From: Amycolatopsis bartoniae
GTDB taxonomy: Bacteria > Actinomycetota > Actinomycetes > Mycobacteriales > Pseudonocardiaceae
Direction of reading: 5' to 3'
DNA: 64,000 bases
NCBI RefSeq assembly: GCF_014191255.1
Contig: NZ_JACHWH010000006.1
Span: forward strand, 286,370 to 350,369
The notes below the pieces were generated by a model. It searched no databases. It saw only the letters and a list, made by a program, of their open reading frames with translations, and was not told the DNA's origin. Position numbers and translations under genes: made by a program. Numbering within the stretch: the stretch's first letter is position 1; the number at the start of each line of letters is the position of its first letter. This document shows positions 30,122 to 39,141 of this stretch, one piece after another.

Positions 30122-31324
30122 GTGTCCACTCCCCCCGTCATCGTCGCCGGTGGCGGCCCTGTCGGCCTCGCGACCGCCTTCGGCCTCGCCCGGGCCGGGG
30201 TTCCCGAGGTGCTCGTGATCGACCGGGACACCTCCGTCGGGACCTCGCCGCGGGCGATGGTCTACCTCTTCCCGGTCCTGGAAGGGTTCGACCGGCTCGG
30301 GCTGCTCGACGACCTGAAGGCCGAGGCCGTGCGCGGGCCCGGCGTGACCTTCCTCGACCACGAAACCGGCGAGCACTTCCCGCAGCTCGTCGACACTCTC
30401 GAAGGCGTGGTCGCACACCCGTACGCGCTCCACATCGGACAGGACCAGGTCAGCGAGATCCTGCTGCGCCGCCTGGCCGACTTTCCCGGCGTGCAGGTCC
30501 GGTACGGCACCGAACTGAGCGGACTCGCCCAGGACGACGACGGCGTCTCCGTGCACCTGCGCACCACTGCGGGTGAAGAGACGGTGCGGGCCGGCTGGCT
30601 CGTCGGCGCCGACGGGGCACACAGCACCGTGCGGCGCAGCCTCGGTCTCGGATTCGAGGGGTTCACCTGGCCCGACCGGTTCATCTCGACGAACCTCCGC
30701 TACGACTTCACCGCGCACGGACTGCCAATCGCGAGCTGGCGCATCGACCAGGTCTACGGCGCGGTGATCGCCCTGATCAACGACTCGGGCCTGTGGCGGT
30801 TCACCTTCCGCGAGGCCGGCGACCTGCCCGACGAAGGGCTCGAGCAGCGGATCCACGAGCACTACGCCACGGCACTGCCGGGCGGTGGGGACTACGAGCT
30901 CGTGCAGTTCGCGCCCTACCGCATCCACCAGCGGGCGGCCACGACCTTCCGCGCCGGCCGGGTGCTCCTCGCCGGCGACGCCGCCCACCTCACGAACCCG
31001 ATCGGCGCACTCGGCCTCACGACGGGGTTCCTCGACAGCTTCGTGCTCAGCGAGGCGCTGGCGGCCGTCGTCACCGGACGAGCCGACGAGACCGTGCTCG
31101 ACGCGTACGCCCACGCGCGCCGCCAGGTGTTCCTCGACCTGGTCTCCCCCCGCGCTACGCAGACCAAGCGGCTGGTGTTCGACACACCCCCCGGGCCGGC
31201 GAAGGAGGCCGCACTGGCACACCTGCGGCACCTGTCCAGCGATCCTGACGCCCGTCGCGAGGACCAGCTCACCATGCGGGCCATGGCGACGCCATCGCTG
31301 CTCGGTTCCGCGAGCGGCCGGTGA
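30122..31324 (+). CDS. FAD-dependent aromatic hydroxylase (PHBH/MhpA-like)
   Basis: A 400-residue class A monooxygenase. FAD motif VIVAGGGPVGLATAFGLARAG at 6-26, DG motif VGADGAHSTVRRSLG, and GD motif VLLAGDAAHLTNPIGALGLTTG near 283-304. It is shorter than MhpA (about 550) and similar to p-hydroxybenzoate hydroxylase. It should hydroxylate an aromatic ring with NAD(P)H. The GTG start is preceded by AGGAG at 6-nt spacing. It overlaps the following hydrolase by 4 bp and heads an operon that includes a ribose-type ABC importer, which hints that its substrate is imported, perhaps as a conjugate. Confidence 0.85.
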   Translation: MSTPPVIVAGGGPVGLATAFGLARAGVPEVLVIDRDTSVGTSPRAMVYLFPVLEGFDRLGLLDDLKAEAVRGPGVTFLDHETGEHFPQLVDTLEGVVAHPYALHIGQDQVSEILLRRLADFPGVQVRYGTELSGLAQDDDGVSVHLRTTAGEETVRAGWLVGADGAHSTVRRSLGLGFEGFTWPDRFISTNLRYDFTAHGLPIASWRIDQVYGAVIALINDSGLWRFTFREAGDLPDEGLEQRIHEHYATALPGGGDYELVQFAPYRIHQRAATTFRAGRVLLAGDAAHLTNPIGALGLTTGFLDSFVLSEALAAVVTGRADETVLDAYAHARRQVFLDLVSPRATQTKRLVFDTPPGPAKEAALAHLRHLSSDPDARREDQLTMRAMATPSLLGSASGR

Positions 31325-32442
31325 GCACCCGGCGTGGCTTCTGGATCACCGGTGAGGTGGTCGCCGGCGTGCAACGCGGCCCCATGTGGGTCGAGGAGCT
31401 GGCTCCGGAGGGCACCGGGCAGCGCGTCCCGGTCGTGCTCGTCCACGGGGGCGGCGGCCAGGGCACCGATTGGCTGCTCACGCCCGACGGCCGTCCCGGC
31501 TGGGCACCGCTGCTCGCCGCCGCCGGTCACCGGGTGTTCGTCGTCGACCGGCCGGGCCACGGCCGTTCGCCGGCCGACCCCGCCGTGCTCGGTCCACTGG
31601 CACCCACCTTCGGCGAGGAGAGGCTGCGTGAGCTGTTCCTCGGTCCCGCCAACACCCGGTGGCCCGGCGCCGCGGACGGTTCCGACGAGATCTTCGCCCA
31701 GTTCGCTGCCTCGCAGGGACCGTCGGCGACCGACACCGCGGCGGCGCACGCCCTGGAGCGCGACCGGCTGACCGCACTGCTGGAGCGGACCGGACCCGCC
31801 GTTCTGCTGGCCAGTTCCGCGGGCGGCCCCGGTGCCTGGCTGGCCGCCGACGCACGGCCGGAGCTCGTTCGCGCCTTCGTCGCCGTCGAGACGCTCGGGC
31901 CCCCCTTCACGGGACAGCCCGGCACCCCGTTGCCCTGGGGCCTGGCGGCGGCACCGTTGACCTACGACCCGCCGATCTCCGATCCCGGGCAGCTGCACAC
32001 GCACACAGACCCCGCCGGCCCCGTGCCCAAGGTGCTGCAGGAGGAACCCGCCCGGCGGCTGGCGTCCCTGGCCCGGCTGCCGATCGCGGTGGTGACCGCC
32101 CAGGCCTCGCCCTTCCGGCTCTTCGACGGCCACCTCGTGGAGTTCCTCACGCAGGCTGGCTGCTCCCCCGCCCTGCTGCGCCTCGAGAACGCCGGCATTC
32201 ACGGGAACGGCCACGGGATGATGCTCGAGAGCAACAACGCCGAGGTCCTCGCCGTGATCACCGGCTGGCTCGCCGACCGCGGGCTCGACGGCCCCGAGGG
32301 CACCGGCTTCCCGCCCGGTACCGACAACCCGGATGCCTCCCCACGGCCCGTCGACGACGACGGCCGCCGACCGAAGGAGAACAGATGCGCACCTTCCTCC
32401 GGAGCCGAGCCTGGCCGGTCGCGGCCGGAATCCTCACGCTGA
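31321..32442 (+). CDS. alpha/beta hydrolase (esterase type)
   Basis: 373 residues from GTG in the GTGA overlap with the hydroxylase. PVVLVHGGGGQGTDWL forms the oxyanion loop. The nucleophile is probably a Ser in LLASSAGGPGAWLA, which is not a perfect G-x-S-x-G. The acid follows in the core, and the catalytic His lies in GNGHGMMLESNN near 300. It could release an aromatic acid from an ester or glycosyl ester. The frame runs 58 nt into the next gene, so the last 20 residues overlap the signal peptide of the binding protein; this tail is probably dispensable. Confidence 0.82.
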   Translation: MSTRRGFWITGEVVAGVQRGPMWVEELAPEGTGQRVPVVLVHGGGGQGTDWLLTPDGRPGWAPLLAAAGHRVFVVDRPGHGRSPADPAVLGPLAPTFGEERLRELFLGPANTRWPGAADGSDEIFAQFAASQGPSATDTAAAHALERDRLTALLERTGPAVLLASSAGGPGAWLAADARPELVRAFVAVETLGPPFTGQPGTPLPWGLAAAPLTYDPPISDPGQLHTHTDPAGPVPKVLQEEPARRLASLARLPIAVVTAQASPFRLFDGHLVEFLTQAGCSPALLRLENAGIHGNGHGMMLESNNAEVLAVITGWLADRGLDGPEGTGFPPGTDNPDASPRPVDDDGRRPKENRCAPSSGAEPGRSRPESSR

Positions 32443-33551
32443 TCGGCCTGACCGCCTGCGGTACCGGCACCGTCGGCTCCAGCGGCGGCGGGACTTCCGC
32501 CGCCCCCGCGTCCGGTGCGGCCCGGGACGCCCTCGCCGCCGCCTACACCGGGGTGACGGGCGCACCACCCACGGAACCGGTACCCGTCCGGTCCGGGGTC
32601 AAGGCCTGGGTCATGAGCTGCGGCCAGGAACTGCCCACCTGCTCGACGTCCGCGGACGCGGTGCGGGAGGCCACCGGCGCGATCGGCTGGGACACCAGCA
32701 TCTGCGACGGCAAGCTCAACCCCGACGGGTGGTCCTCCTGCATCCGCCAGGGCGTGGCCCAGCACGCGGACGTCATCTTCGTCATCGGCCAGGACTGCTC
32801 CAGCTTCGAGGGCCCGCTGCGGGAAGCCCGCGACGCGCACGTGACCACCATCGGTGTGGGCGCCAACGACTGCGACGCGCAGGGCGGCGAGAAGCTGTTC
32901 AGCGCCACCACGCAGCGCTTCGACGGCATGAGCAACCAGCAGTGGTGGAACAAGCTCGGCGCCCTGCAGGCCGACTACCTCATCGGGCGCACCAACGGCT
33001 CGGCGAAGGTGCTCGAAGTCAGCTTCGCCGACTCCCTGTGGGGCCGGTGGATCAAAGAGGGGCTGGAGGCCCGGCTGGCCACCTGCCAGGGCTGTTCCGT
33101 GGTGCAGCAGCTGCAGCTGACCAACGCTGACGTCTCTTCGGGGGCGCTCGGGCAGAAGTTCTCCTCGGCACTGGTCAAGGCCACCGGCGTCAACGCCGTC
33201 TCGGTTCCGCTGGACGCCTGGTTCCCGTCCGGCATCTCCCAGGGCATCCAGTCCTCCGGCCGCACCGATCAGCTGACCGTGGTCGGCGCGTTCGGCCAGC
33301 AGGCCAGCCTCGACCTGATCCGGGGCGGGCAGGGCGAAGACGCCACGGTCGCCTTCGACCAGATCTGGGACGGCTGGAGCGCCGTCGACACCGCGCTGCG
33401 CGTGCTGGCCGGGCAGCAGGTGCGGCCCGCGGGCATCGGGCTGCAGGCCGTCGACGCCGACCGCAACCTGCCCGCGGCCGGTCAGCCGTTCGGCTACGTC
33501 CCGGCGGTCGACTTCCGGGCGCTGTACCGGAAGGTGTGGATCCGCGGATGA
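32385..33551 (+). CDS. ABC transporter substrate-binding lipoprotein (ribose/periplasmic-binding type)
   Basis: 388 residues. Signal peptide with lipobox LTAC (Cys25), a Gly/Ser linker, then a type I periplasmic-binding fold (Peripla_BP_4). At least eight Cys in the mature part (SCGQELPTC, ICDGKL, SSCIRQ, DCSS, NDCD, TCQGC) suggest several disulfides. A GAAGGAG site precedes ATG 32385, inside the end of the hydrolase gene. It delivers ligand to the RbsA/RbsC-like ATPase and permease that follow. Such proteins bind sugars, but relatives also bind aromatics; the ligand here is unknown. Confidence 0.85.
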   Translation: MRTFLRSRAWPVAAGILTLIGLTACGTGTVGSSGGGTSAAPASGAARDALAAAYTGVTGAPPTEPVPVRSGVKAWVMSCGQELPTCSTSADAVREATGAIGWDTSICDGKLNPDGWSSCIRQGVAQHADVIFVIGQDCSSFEGPLREARDAHVTTIGVGANDCDAQGGEKLFSATTQRFDGMSNQQWWNKLGALQADYLIGRTNGSAKVLEVSFADSLWGRWIKEGLEARLATCQGCSVVQQLQLTNADVSSGALGQKFSSALVKATGVNAVSVPLDAWFPSGISQGIQSSGRTDQLTVVGAFGQQASLDLIRGGQGEDATVAFDQIWDGWSAVDTALRVLAGQQVRPAGIGLQAVDADRNLPAAGQPFGYVPAVDFRALYRKVWIRG

Positions 33552-35092
33552 CAGCGCCGGCACCCGCTCTCGCCGCCCACTCGGTCACCAAGACCTTCGG
33601 CGGTACCGTCGCGCTCGGCGGGGTCGAGCTGACCGTCCGCGGCGGCACCATCCACGCACTGCTGGGCGGCAACGGCTCCGGCAAGTCGACGCTCATCAAG
33701 TGCCTGGCCGGGGTGCACCGGGCCGACAGCGGTGTCGTGACCGTCCAGGGCCGGACCCTGGAGCTCGCCGGCATGGCTCCGCCCCGGGCGCGGGCGGCCG
33801 GGTTGCGCTTCGTGCACCAGGACCTCGGGCTGTTCGACGACCTGACAGTCGCGGAGAACTTCGCCCTCGAAAGCGGTTTCCCGCTCGCCGCGGGTGGCCG
33901 GATCCGGTGGCCGGCGCTGCACCGCCAGGTCGCCGCGGTCCTCGACGACTACGACCTGCGGGTCCGCCCACGCGACGTCGTGGGGTCGTTACGGCCCAGC
34001 CAGAAGACGATGGTCGCCGTCGCCAGGGCCCTGGCCGACCAGGTCGCCACCGAGCACGTGCTGTTGCTGGACGAACCGACCGCCACGCTGCCGGAGAAGG
34101 AGTCGCGGGAGCTGATGGCGGCGCTGCGGCGGCGCGCCGACCGGGGGCAGACGATCGTGCTGGTCAGCCACCGCCTCGGCGAGGTCGAGCACGTGGCCGA
34201 TGCCCTCACGGTGCTGCGCGACGGGCGGGTCGTCGGCGAGCACAGCGGGCCGGGACTGCGAGCGGCGGAGATCTCGGCGCTGATCGCCGGCGAGCGGTTC
34301 GCGGAACCGGCCCACCGCACGCGGTCCTCGCACGCCGGCGGACCGGTACTGGTGACGGCCCGGCTCAGTGCCGGTGGCGTGCACGAGGTGAACCTGACCG
34401 TGGGCCGCGGCGAGATCGTCGGTCTCGCGGGCCTGGCGGGCGCCGGGAAGTCGACGCTCCTGCGCGCCGTCTTCGGCGACGTGCCGGTGACCGGCGGGTC
34501 GATGCGTCTCGCCGGTCACCCCTACGCTCCCCGTTCGCCGCGCGACGGCCTGGCCGCCGGTGTCGGCCTCGTTCCCGAAGACCGCCACGCCGAGGGCGTC
34601 TTCGCCGACCTGACCGTGCGGGAGAACGCTTCCGCCCCCGTGCTGTCCCGGTACTGGCGCCACCGGCTGTACCTGGACCGCCGGAGCGAACGGCGGGAGA
34701 CCGAAGCGCTCGTCGCACGCCACGCCGTGCGGGCCGACGGGATCGAACTGCCGGTCGGCAAGCTGTCCGGCGGCAACCAGCAGAAGCTGGTGCTCGCGGC
34801 CCGGATGCGCCGGGACCCGTCACTGCTGCTGCTCGACGAGCCGACCCAGGGTGTCGACGTGATGTCCCGGGCGGAGATCTACGAGACCTTGCGGGACCTG
34901 GCGGCGCGCGGCTGCGGGATCCTCGTGGCCTCCACCGACCTCGACGAGCTGCTCCTGCTCTGCGACCGGATCCTCCTGCTCGCGGGCGGCACCGTCACCG
35001 GCGAGTTCGACCCGGCCGCGACCCGGCGCGACGAGATCGCCTCCGCCGTACTCGGCACCGAGCCACCCCCATCCACCTCCACGAGGAACTGA
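33548..35092 (+). CDS. ABC transporter ATPase, two-domain RbsA type
   Basis: 514 residues with two ABC cassettes. The first has GGNGSGKST (about 40-48) and LLLDEPTATLP but a degenerate signature (SLRPSQKTM instead of LSGGQ). The second has GLAGAGKSTLL and the full LSGGNQQK and LLLDEPTQGVD. Such asymmetry is usual in CUT2 transporters. The start overlaps the binding-protein stop (ATGA). A TTA codon is at 33989-33991. It energises import of the ligand captured by the lipoprotein upstream. Confidence 0.92.
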   Translation: MTAPAPALAAHSVTKTFGGTVALGGVELTVRGGTIHALLGGNGSGKSTLIKCLAGVHRADSGVVTVQGRTLELAGMAPPRARAAGLRFVHQDLGLFDDLTVAENFALESGFPLAAGGRIRWPALHRQVAAVLDDYDLRVRPRDVVGSLRPSQKTMVAVARALADQVATEHVLLLDEPTATLPEKESRELMAALRRRADRGQTIVLVSHRLGEVEHVADALTVLRDGRVVGEHSGPGLRAAEISALIAGERFAEPAHRTRSSHAGGPVLVTARLSAGGVHEVNLTVGRGEIVGLAGLAGAGKSTLLRAVFGDVPVTGGSMRLAGHPYAPRSPRDGLAAGVGLVPEDRHAEGVFADLTVRENASAPVLSRYWRHRLYLDRRSERRETEALVARHAVRADGIELPVGKLSGGNQQKLVLAARMRRDPSLLLLDEPTQGVDVMSRAEIYETLRDLAARGCGILVASTDLDELLLLCDRILLLAGGTVTGEFDPAATRRDEIASAVLGTEPPPSTSTRN

Positions 35093-35096
35093 GCCG

Positions 35097-36134
35097 ATGC
35101 CCCCGTCTTCCAGCTCCGCCCCGTCCACCGCCCCCGCGGCGCCACCCGGCGACGCACCCGCGCCCCGGCCCCCGTCGGCCGCCCTGCACCACCTCGAACG
35201 GCTCGCGTTGCCAGCGCTGCTCGTCCTCGTGGTGCTGTTCTTCTCCGTCTTCCCGGTGACACGGGGCCTGTTCCCCACCACCGCGAACATCAGCGTGGTG
35301 CTGGCCAACCAGTCCGTGGTGCTGCTGGTCGCCGGCGCCCTGCTGTTTCCCCTGATCTGCGGGCACTTCGACTTCTCGGCCGGGGCCAACGCGGTGTTCT
35401 CCAGCGTGGTGTGCGCCGCCGCGATGAGCCGCTTCGGGCTGCCCGCGTGGGCGGCCTGCCTGCTCGCGCTGGCCGCCGGGGCGCTCGTCGGCTTCGTCAA
35501 CGGTGTGGTCGTGGCCCGGTTCCGCATGAACGCCTTCGTCTCGACGCTGGGCATGGCGACCGCGCTCAACGGGATCGTCCAGTGGTACACCGGCGGCCTC
35601 GCGATCATCGGGATCGACCGCGGGATGACGGCCTTCGGCTCGACCACCTGGCTCGGCCTGCCGCTGGTCGTGTTCGTCGTCCTGGTGGTGCTGGTGCTGG
35701 CCTGGTACGTCCTGACGCACACGCCCTACGGCCGGTCCCTCTACGCCCTCGGCTCCAACCCGCGCTCGGCCGTGCTGGTCGGCTTGCCGCAACGCGGCTA
35801 CACGCGGGCCGCCTTCGTGCTCTCCGGCGTGCTCGCCGCGATCGCCGGGATCGTGCTCACGGCGCGGACGGGCGGGGCCAATCCCGACAGCGGCACCTCG
35901 CTGCTGTTCCCCGCGCTCACGGCGGCGTTCCTCGGGACCACCGGCTTCCAGCCCGGGCGGTTCAACGTTCCGGGCACCGTCGTCGGGGTGCTGTTCGTCG
36001 CGGCGAGCGTCTCGGGCCTGACGCTCAGCGGCGCGGACAGCTGGGTGGACCAGCTGTTCAACGGCGTCGCGCTGCTGGTGGCGGTCGGCCTGTCGAGCTA
36101 CCTGCGACGGCGCCGCGAAGGCTTGGCCGGCTGA
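35097..36134 (+). CDS. ABC transporter permease, RbsC type
   Basis: 345 residues. A Pro/Ser-rich N-terminus of about 35 residues is followed by eight or more membrane helices (for example LPALLVLVVLFFSVFPV, VLLVAGALLFPLICGH). The central GxxxGxxNGxxVxxFRMNAFVSTLGM block is the branched-chain/ribose permease signature of CUT2 systems. It starts 4 nt after the ATPase stop, completing the importer. The operon ends here, convergent with fcs 25 bp away. Confidence 0.9.
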   Translation: MPPSSSSAPSTAPAAPPGDAPAPRPPSAALHHLERLALPALLVLVVLFFSVFPVTRGLFPTTANISVVLANQSVVLLVAGALLFPLICGHFDFSAGANAVFSSVVCAAAMSRFGLPAWAACLLALAAGALVGFVNGVVVARFRMNAFVSTLGMATALNGIVQWYTGGLAIIGIDRGMTAFGSTTWLGLPLVVFVVLVVLVLAWYVLTHTPYGRSLYALGSNPRSAVLVGLPQRGYTRAAFVLSGVLAAIAGIVLTARTGGANPDSGTSLLFPALTAAFLGTTGFQPGRFNVPGTVVGVLFVAASVSGLTLSGADSWVDQLFNGVALLVAVGLSSYLRRRREGLAG

Positions 36135-36159
36135 CCGCCGGAGGAAGGGCGCGCCGCGG

Positions 36160-37659
36160 TCAGGCTCGGTCCGCTCCGGTCAGCCGTATCCGGACGTCGG
36201 CGCGCCGGATCTTGCCCACCGGGGTCTTCGGGATGCCGGGCCACAGCTCGAAGAGCCGGGGGACCTTGTACTTCGCCAGCCGTTCGCTCAGGAACCCGCG
36301 GATCTCCTCGATGTCGGGTACCGCGCCGGCGGCCGGCACGAGGACGACGGCGACCCGTTCGCCCCACACCGGATCGGGAACCCCGACCACGACCGCCTCC
36401 GCCACGGCGGGGTGGGCGAGCACCGCCTGCTCGACCTCGACCGGGTCGACGTTCTCGCCGCCGGTGATGATCGTGTCCTTGAGCCGGCCGACGATCACGA
36501 GGTCCCCGTCGGGGTCGACGTAACCGCGGTCGCCGGTGTGCAGGCCATCGGCGCGGAAGGTTTCCCGCGTCGCGCCGGGTCGGTTCCAGTACCCCGGGGC
36601 CACGTGCGGCCCGGTGACCACGATTTCGCCGACTTCCCCATCGGGCAGCTGCGCACCGTCGCGGTCCACGACACGCACTCCGGTCAAGGGCGCGGGAGGA
36701 CCGGACGAAGCCGCCTTGCCCGCGACGTCGTCCGGGCGCCGGAAGGTGACCGACGGTCCGGCCTCGCTCAGCCCGAAACTGGCGATCACCGGCACTCCCC
36801 TGCCCTGCCACCGCGCAGCGGCTTCCGGCGCCAGTGGCGCCCCACCGCTGAGCACCCACCGCAGCGACCGGACCCGTTCTCCGTCGAACCCCGGCGCCTG
36901 CTCGACCAGGGCCAGCATGGTGGGAACCGCGAACATGATGGTCACCCCATACGTCTCGATCGCCTCGAGGCACTCCCCCGCGTCGAACCCGCGCTGGAGC
37001 ACCACGGTGGCGCCCTTGTACAACGTGTTGGTGGCCAGCGTGTTCAGCGCCGCCGTGTGGAACAACGGCGTGTTCACCAGCGCGACGTCGCCGGAGACGA
37101 TGTCGAGCCCCAGCAACGTGTTCAGGCTGTTCCAGTGCAGCGCGCGGTGAGTGAGCACCACGCCCTTCGGTCTGCCGGTCGTGCCCGAGGTGTAGCAGAT
37201 GACCGCCGCGTCGTCCGGACCGACGTCGACGGCTTCGCCCGGGGCGCCGGCGGGGCCGGGCGCGGCGGCCAGGTCCACCACCGGCGGCAGACCCGGCACG
37301 TCACCCGACCACACCTGGCGCGCTTCGGCTCCGGCGCACACCACGACGGGCGTCGCGTCGGCCAGCACGAACTCCAGCTCCGGCACCGGTGACGCGACGT
37401 TCACCGGCACGAAAACCGCTCCGATCCGCGAGCAGGCGTAAGCGGCCACGAGCAGTTCCGGCCGGTTCTCGCTCACGCACAGCACCCGGTCGCCCCGGCT
37501 CACTCCCCTGGCCCGCAGGACATCCGCGAACCAGCCGATGCGCGTGCCCACGTCGCCGTAGGTGAGCGTGTGCCCCTCGTGCACGATCGCCGGGCGGTGC
37601 GGCTGGCGCTCCGCGCGCCGTTCGACCAGCTCGCCGTAGCGCAGACCCCAAGCATCCAT
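36160..37659 (-). CDS. fcs: feruloyl-CoA synthetase-type acyl-CoA ligase
   Basis: 499 residues; ANL-superfamily ligase. P-loop YTSGTTGRPKGVVLT at 156-170, A5 motif FGLSEAGPSV, A7 LHTGDRGYVDPDGDL, A8 GRLKDTIITGGENVDPVEVE, and C-terminal catalytic Lys in TPVGKIRR. It activates a carboxylic acid to its CoA thioester using ATP. The last gene of an operon with ech and vdh, it most likely makes feruloyl- or coumaroyl-CoA. The length matches the 491-residue Fcs described for Amycolatopsis, from memory. It starts 9 nt after the vdh stop. Confidence 0.85.
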   Translation of the reverse strand: MDAWGLRYGELVERRAERQPHRPAIVHEGHTLTYGDVGTRIGWFADVLRARGVSRGDRVLCVSENRPELLVAAYACSRIGAVFVPVNVASPVPELEFVLADATPVVVCAGAEARQVWSGDVPGLPPVVDLAAAPGPAGAPGEAVDVGPDDAAVICYTSGTTGRPKGVVLTHRALHWNSLNTLLGLDIVSGDVALVNTPLFHTAALNTLATNTLYKGATVVLQRGFDAGECLEAIETYGVTIMFAVPTMLALVEQAPGFDGERVRSLRWVLSGGAPLAPEAAARWQGRGVPVIASFGLSEAGPSVTFRRPDDVAGKAASSGPPAPLTGVRVVDRDGAQLPDGEVGEIVVTGPHVAPGYWNRPGATRETFRADGLHTGDRGYVDPDGDLVIVGRLKDTIITGGENVDPVEVEQAVLAHPAVAEAVVVGVPDPVWGERVAVVLVPAAGAVPDIEEIRGFLSERLAKYKVPRLFELWPGIPKTPVGKIRRADVRIRLTGADRA

Positions 37660-37668
37660 GGCCGTCGC

Positions 37669-39132
37669 TCAGATCGGGTAGTGCCGGCTGCCGGCCTGGA
37701 TGGTGAGCCATCTCAGCTCGGTGAACTCCTCCAGCGCGGCCCGGGAGCCGAACCGCCCGAACCCGCTGTCGCCCACGCCGCCGAAGGGCATCTGGGGTTC
37801 GTCGTGGACGGTCGCACCATTGATGTGGCAGATGCCGGACCTGATCCGCTTCGCCAGTTCGAGCGCGCGGGCGACGTCGGTGCTGAAGACGGCGCTCGAC
37901 AACCCGTACCGCGTGTCGTTGGCGATGGCGACCGCGTCGTCCTCGGAGCCGGCTTCGATGACCGAGGCGACCGGCCCGAAGGATTCTTCGTGGTAGATCC
38001 GCATCTCCGGTGTCACGCCGCGCAGGACCGTCGGCTCGAAGAACAGGCCGTTGCGCGCACCTCCGGCCAGCAGCCGGGCTCCCTTGCCCGTGGCGTCCTC
38101 GATGAGCGCTTCGACGTGCGCACAGGCCTGCTCGTGCACCATCGGCCCGATCTCGGTACCGGGATCGGCCGCGTCGCCGATCTTCAGGGCACCGGCGCGG
38201 GCGGCCAGCCGCCGGGTGAACTCGTCGAGCACCTCAGCGGCGACCACGATCCGCTCGGTGGACATGCAGATCTGCCCCTGGTTCATGAAGGCGCCGAAGA
38301 CGGCCGCGTCCACCGCCGCGTCCAGGTCGGCGTCCCGCAGGACGAGCATCGGCGCCTTGCCCCCGAGCTCCAGCAGCACCCGCTTGAGGTGCTTGCCGGC
38401 CAGCTCGCCGATGATCCGGCCGACGCGGGTGGAGCCGGTGAAGTTGACGCGCCGCACGGCGGGGTGGGCCACCAGCCGCTCGACGATCGCGGGTGCGTCC
38501 GCGGCGTCGTTGGTGACCAGGCCGATCGCCCCGGCGGGCACACCCGCGTCGTGCAGGGCGCGGGCGATCTCCGCGTGGGTGCCCGGTGTCTGTTCGGACG
38601 CCTTGAGGATCACCGGGTTCCCGTAGGCCAGTGGCATCGCCACGGCCCGGACTCCCAGGATCAGCGGCGCGTTCCAGGGGGCGATGCCCACGGTGACCCC
38701 GGCGGGCTGGCGGACCCCCAGCGCGGTCAGCCCGGGCACGTCCGAGGGGATCACCTCTCCCACCGCCGAGTAGGTCTGCGCGGCGGCCTCACGGAGCATG
38801 CCGACCGCCACGTGCAGGTTGAACCGGCACCACCCGGAGGCCGCGCCCATCTCGCGGGACATCAGCGCCGTGATGTCGTCGCCGCGTCCGGCGAGCACCC
38901 GGGCCGCCTCCTCCAGGACGTCGCGGCGCTGCCCCGGGGTGGTCGCGGCCCAGGTGTCGGCGGCCGCGGCGGCCGCTTCGACCGCCCGGTCGACGTCCTC
39001 ACCGGTCGCGGCCGCGACCCGGGCGACGGTTTCGCCCGTGGTGGCCTGCGTCGTGGTGATCGTCGCGCCCGACGCGGAGGGTTTCCACTCCCCGCCGACG
39101 AGGAGCCGGACATCGTGCGGCTGTTCACTCAT
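37669..39132 (-). CDS. vdh: vanillin/aromatic aldehyde dehydrogenase
   Basis: 487 residues; aldehyde dehydrogenase superfamily. Conserved Asn in APWNAPLILG (154), Glu255 in LELGGKAPM and nucleophilic Cys289 in NQGQICMSTERI. The motifs match the vanillin and salicylaldehyde dehydrogenase group rather than betaine aldehyde enzymes. It oxidises the aldehyde released by the hydratase-lyase upstream (vanillin or 4-hydroxybenzaldehyde) to the acid with NAD(P)+. ATG 39132 has AGGAG at 6 nt; a GTG one codon earlier is less likely. It lies between ech and fcs, so aldehyde would not accumulate. Confidence 0.87.
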   Translation of the reverse strand: MSEQPHDVRLLVGGEWKPSASGATITTTQATTGETVARVAAATGEDVDRAVEAAAAAADTWAATTPGQRRDVLEEAARVLAGRGDDITALMSREMGAASGWCRFNLHVAVGMLREAAAQTYSAVGEVIPSDVPGLTALGVRQPAGVTVGIAPWNAPLILGVRAVAMPLAYGNPVILKASEQTPGTHAEIARALHDAGVPAGAIGLVTNDAADAPAIVERLVAHPAVRRVNFTGSTRVGRIIGELAGKHLKRVLLELGGKAPMLVLRDADLDAAVDAAVFGAFMNQGQICMSTERIVVAAEVLDEFTRRLAARAGALKIGDAADPGTEIGPMVHEQACAHVEALIEDATGKGARLLAGGARNGLFFEPTVLRGVTPEMRIYHEESFGPVASVIEAGSEDDAVAIANDTRYGLSSAVFSTDVARALELAKRIRSGICHINGATVHDEPQMPFGGVGDSGFGRFGSRAALEEFTELRWLTIQAGSRHYPI

Positions 39133-39141
39133 CACGTTCTC

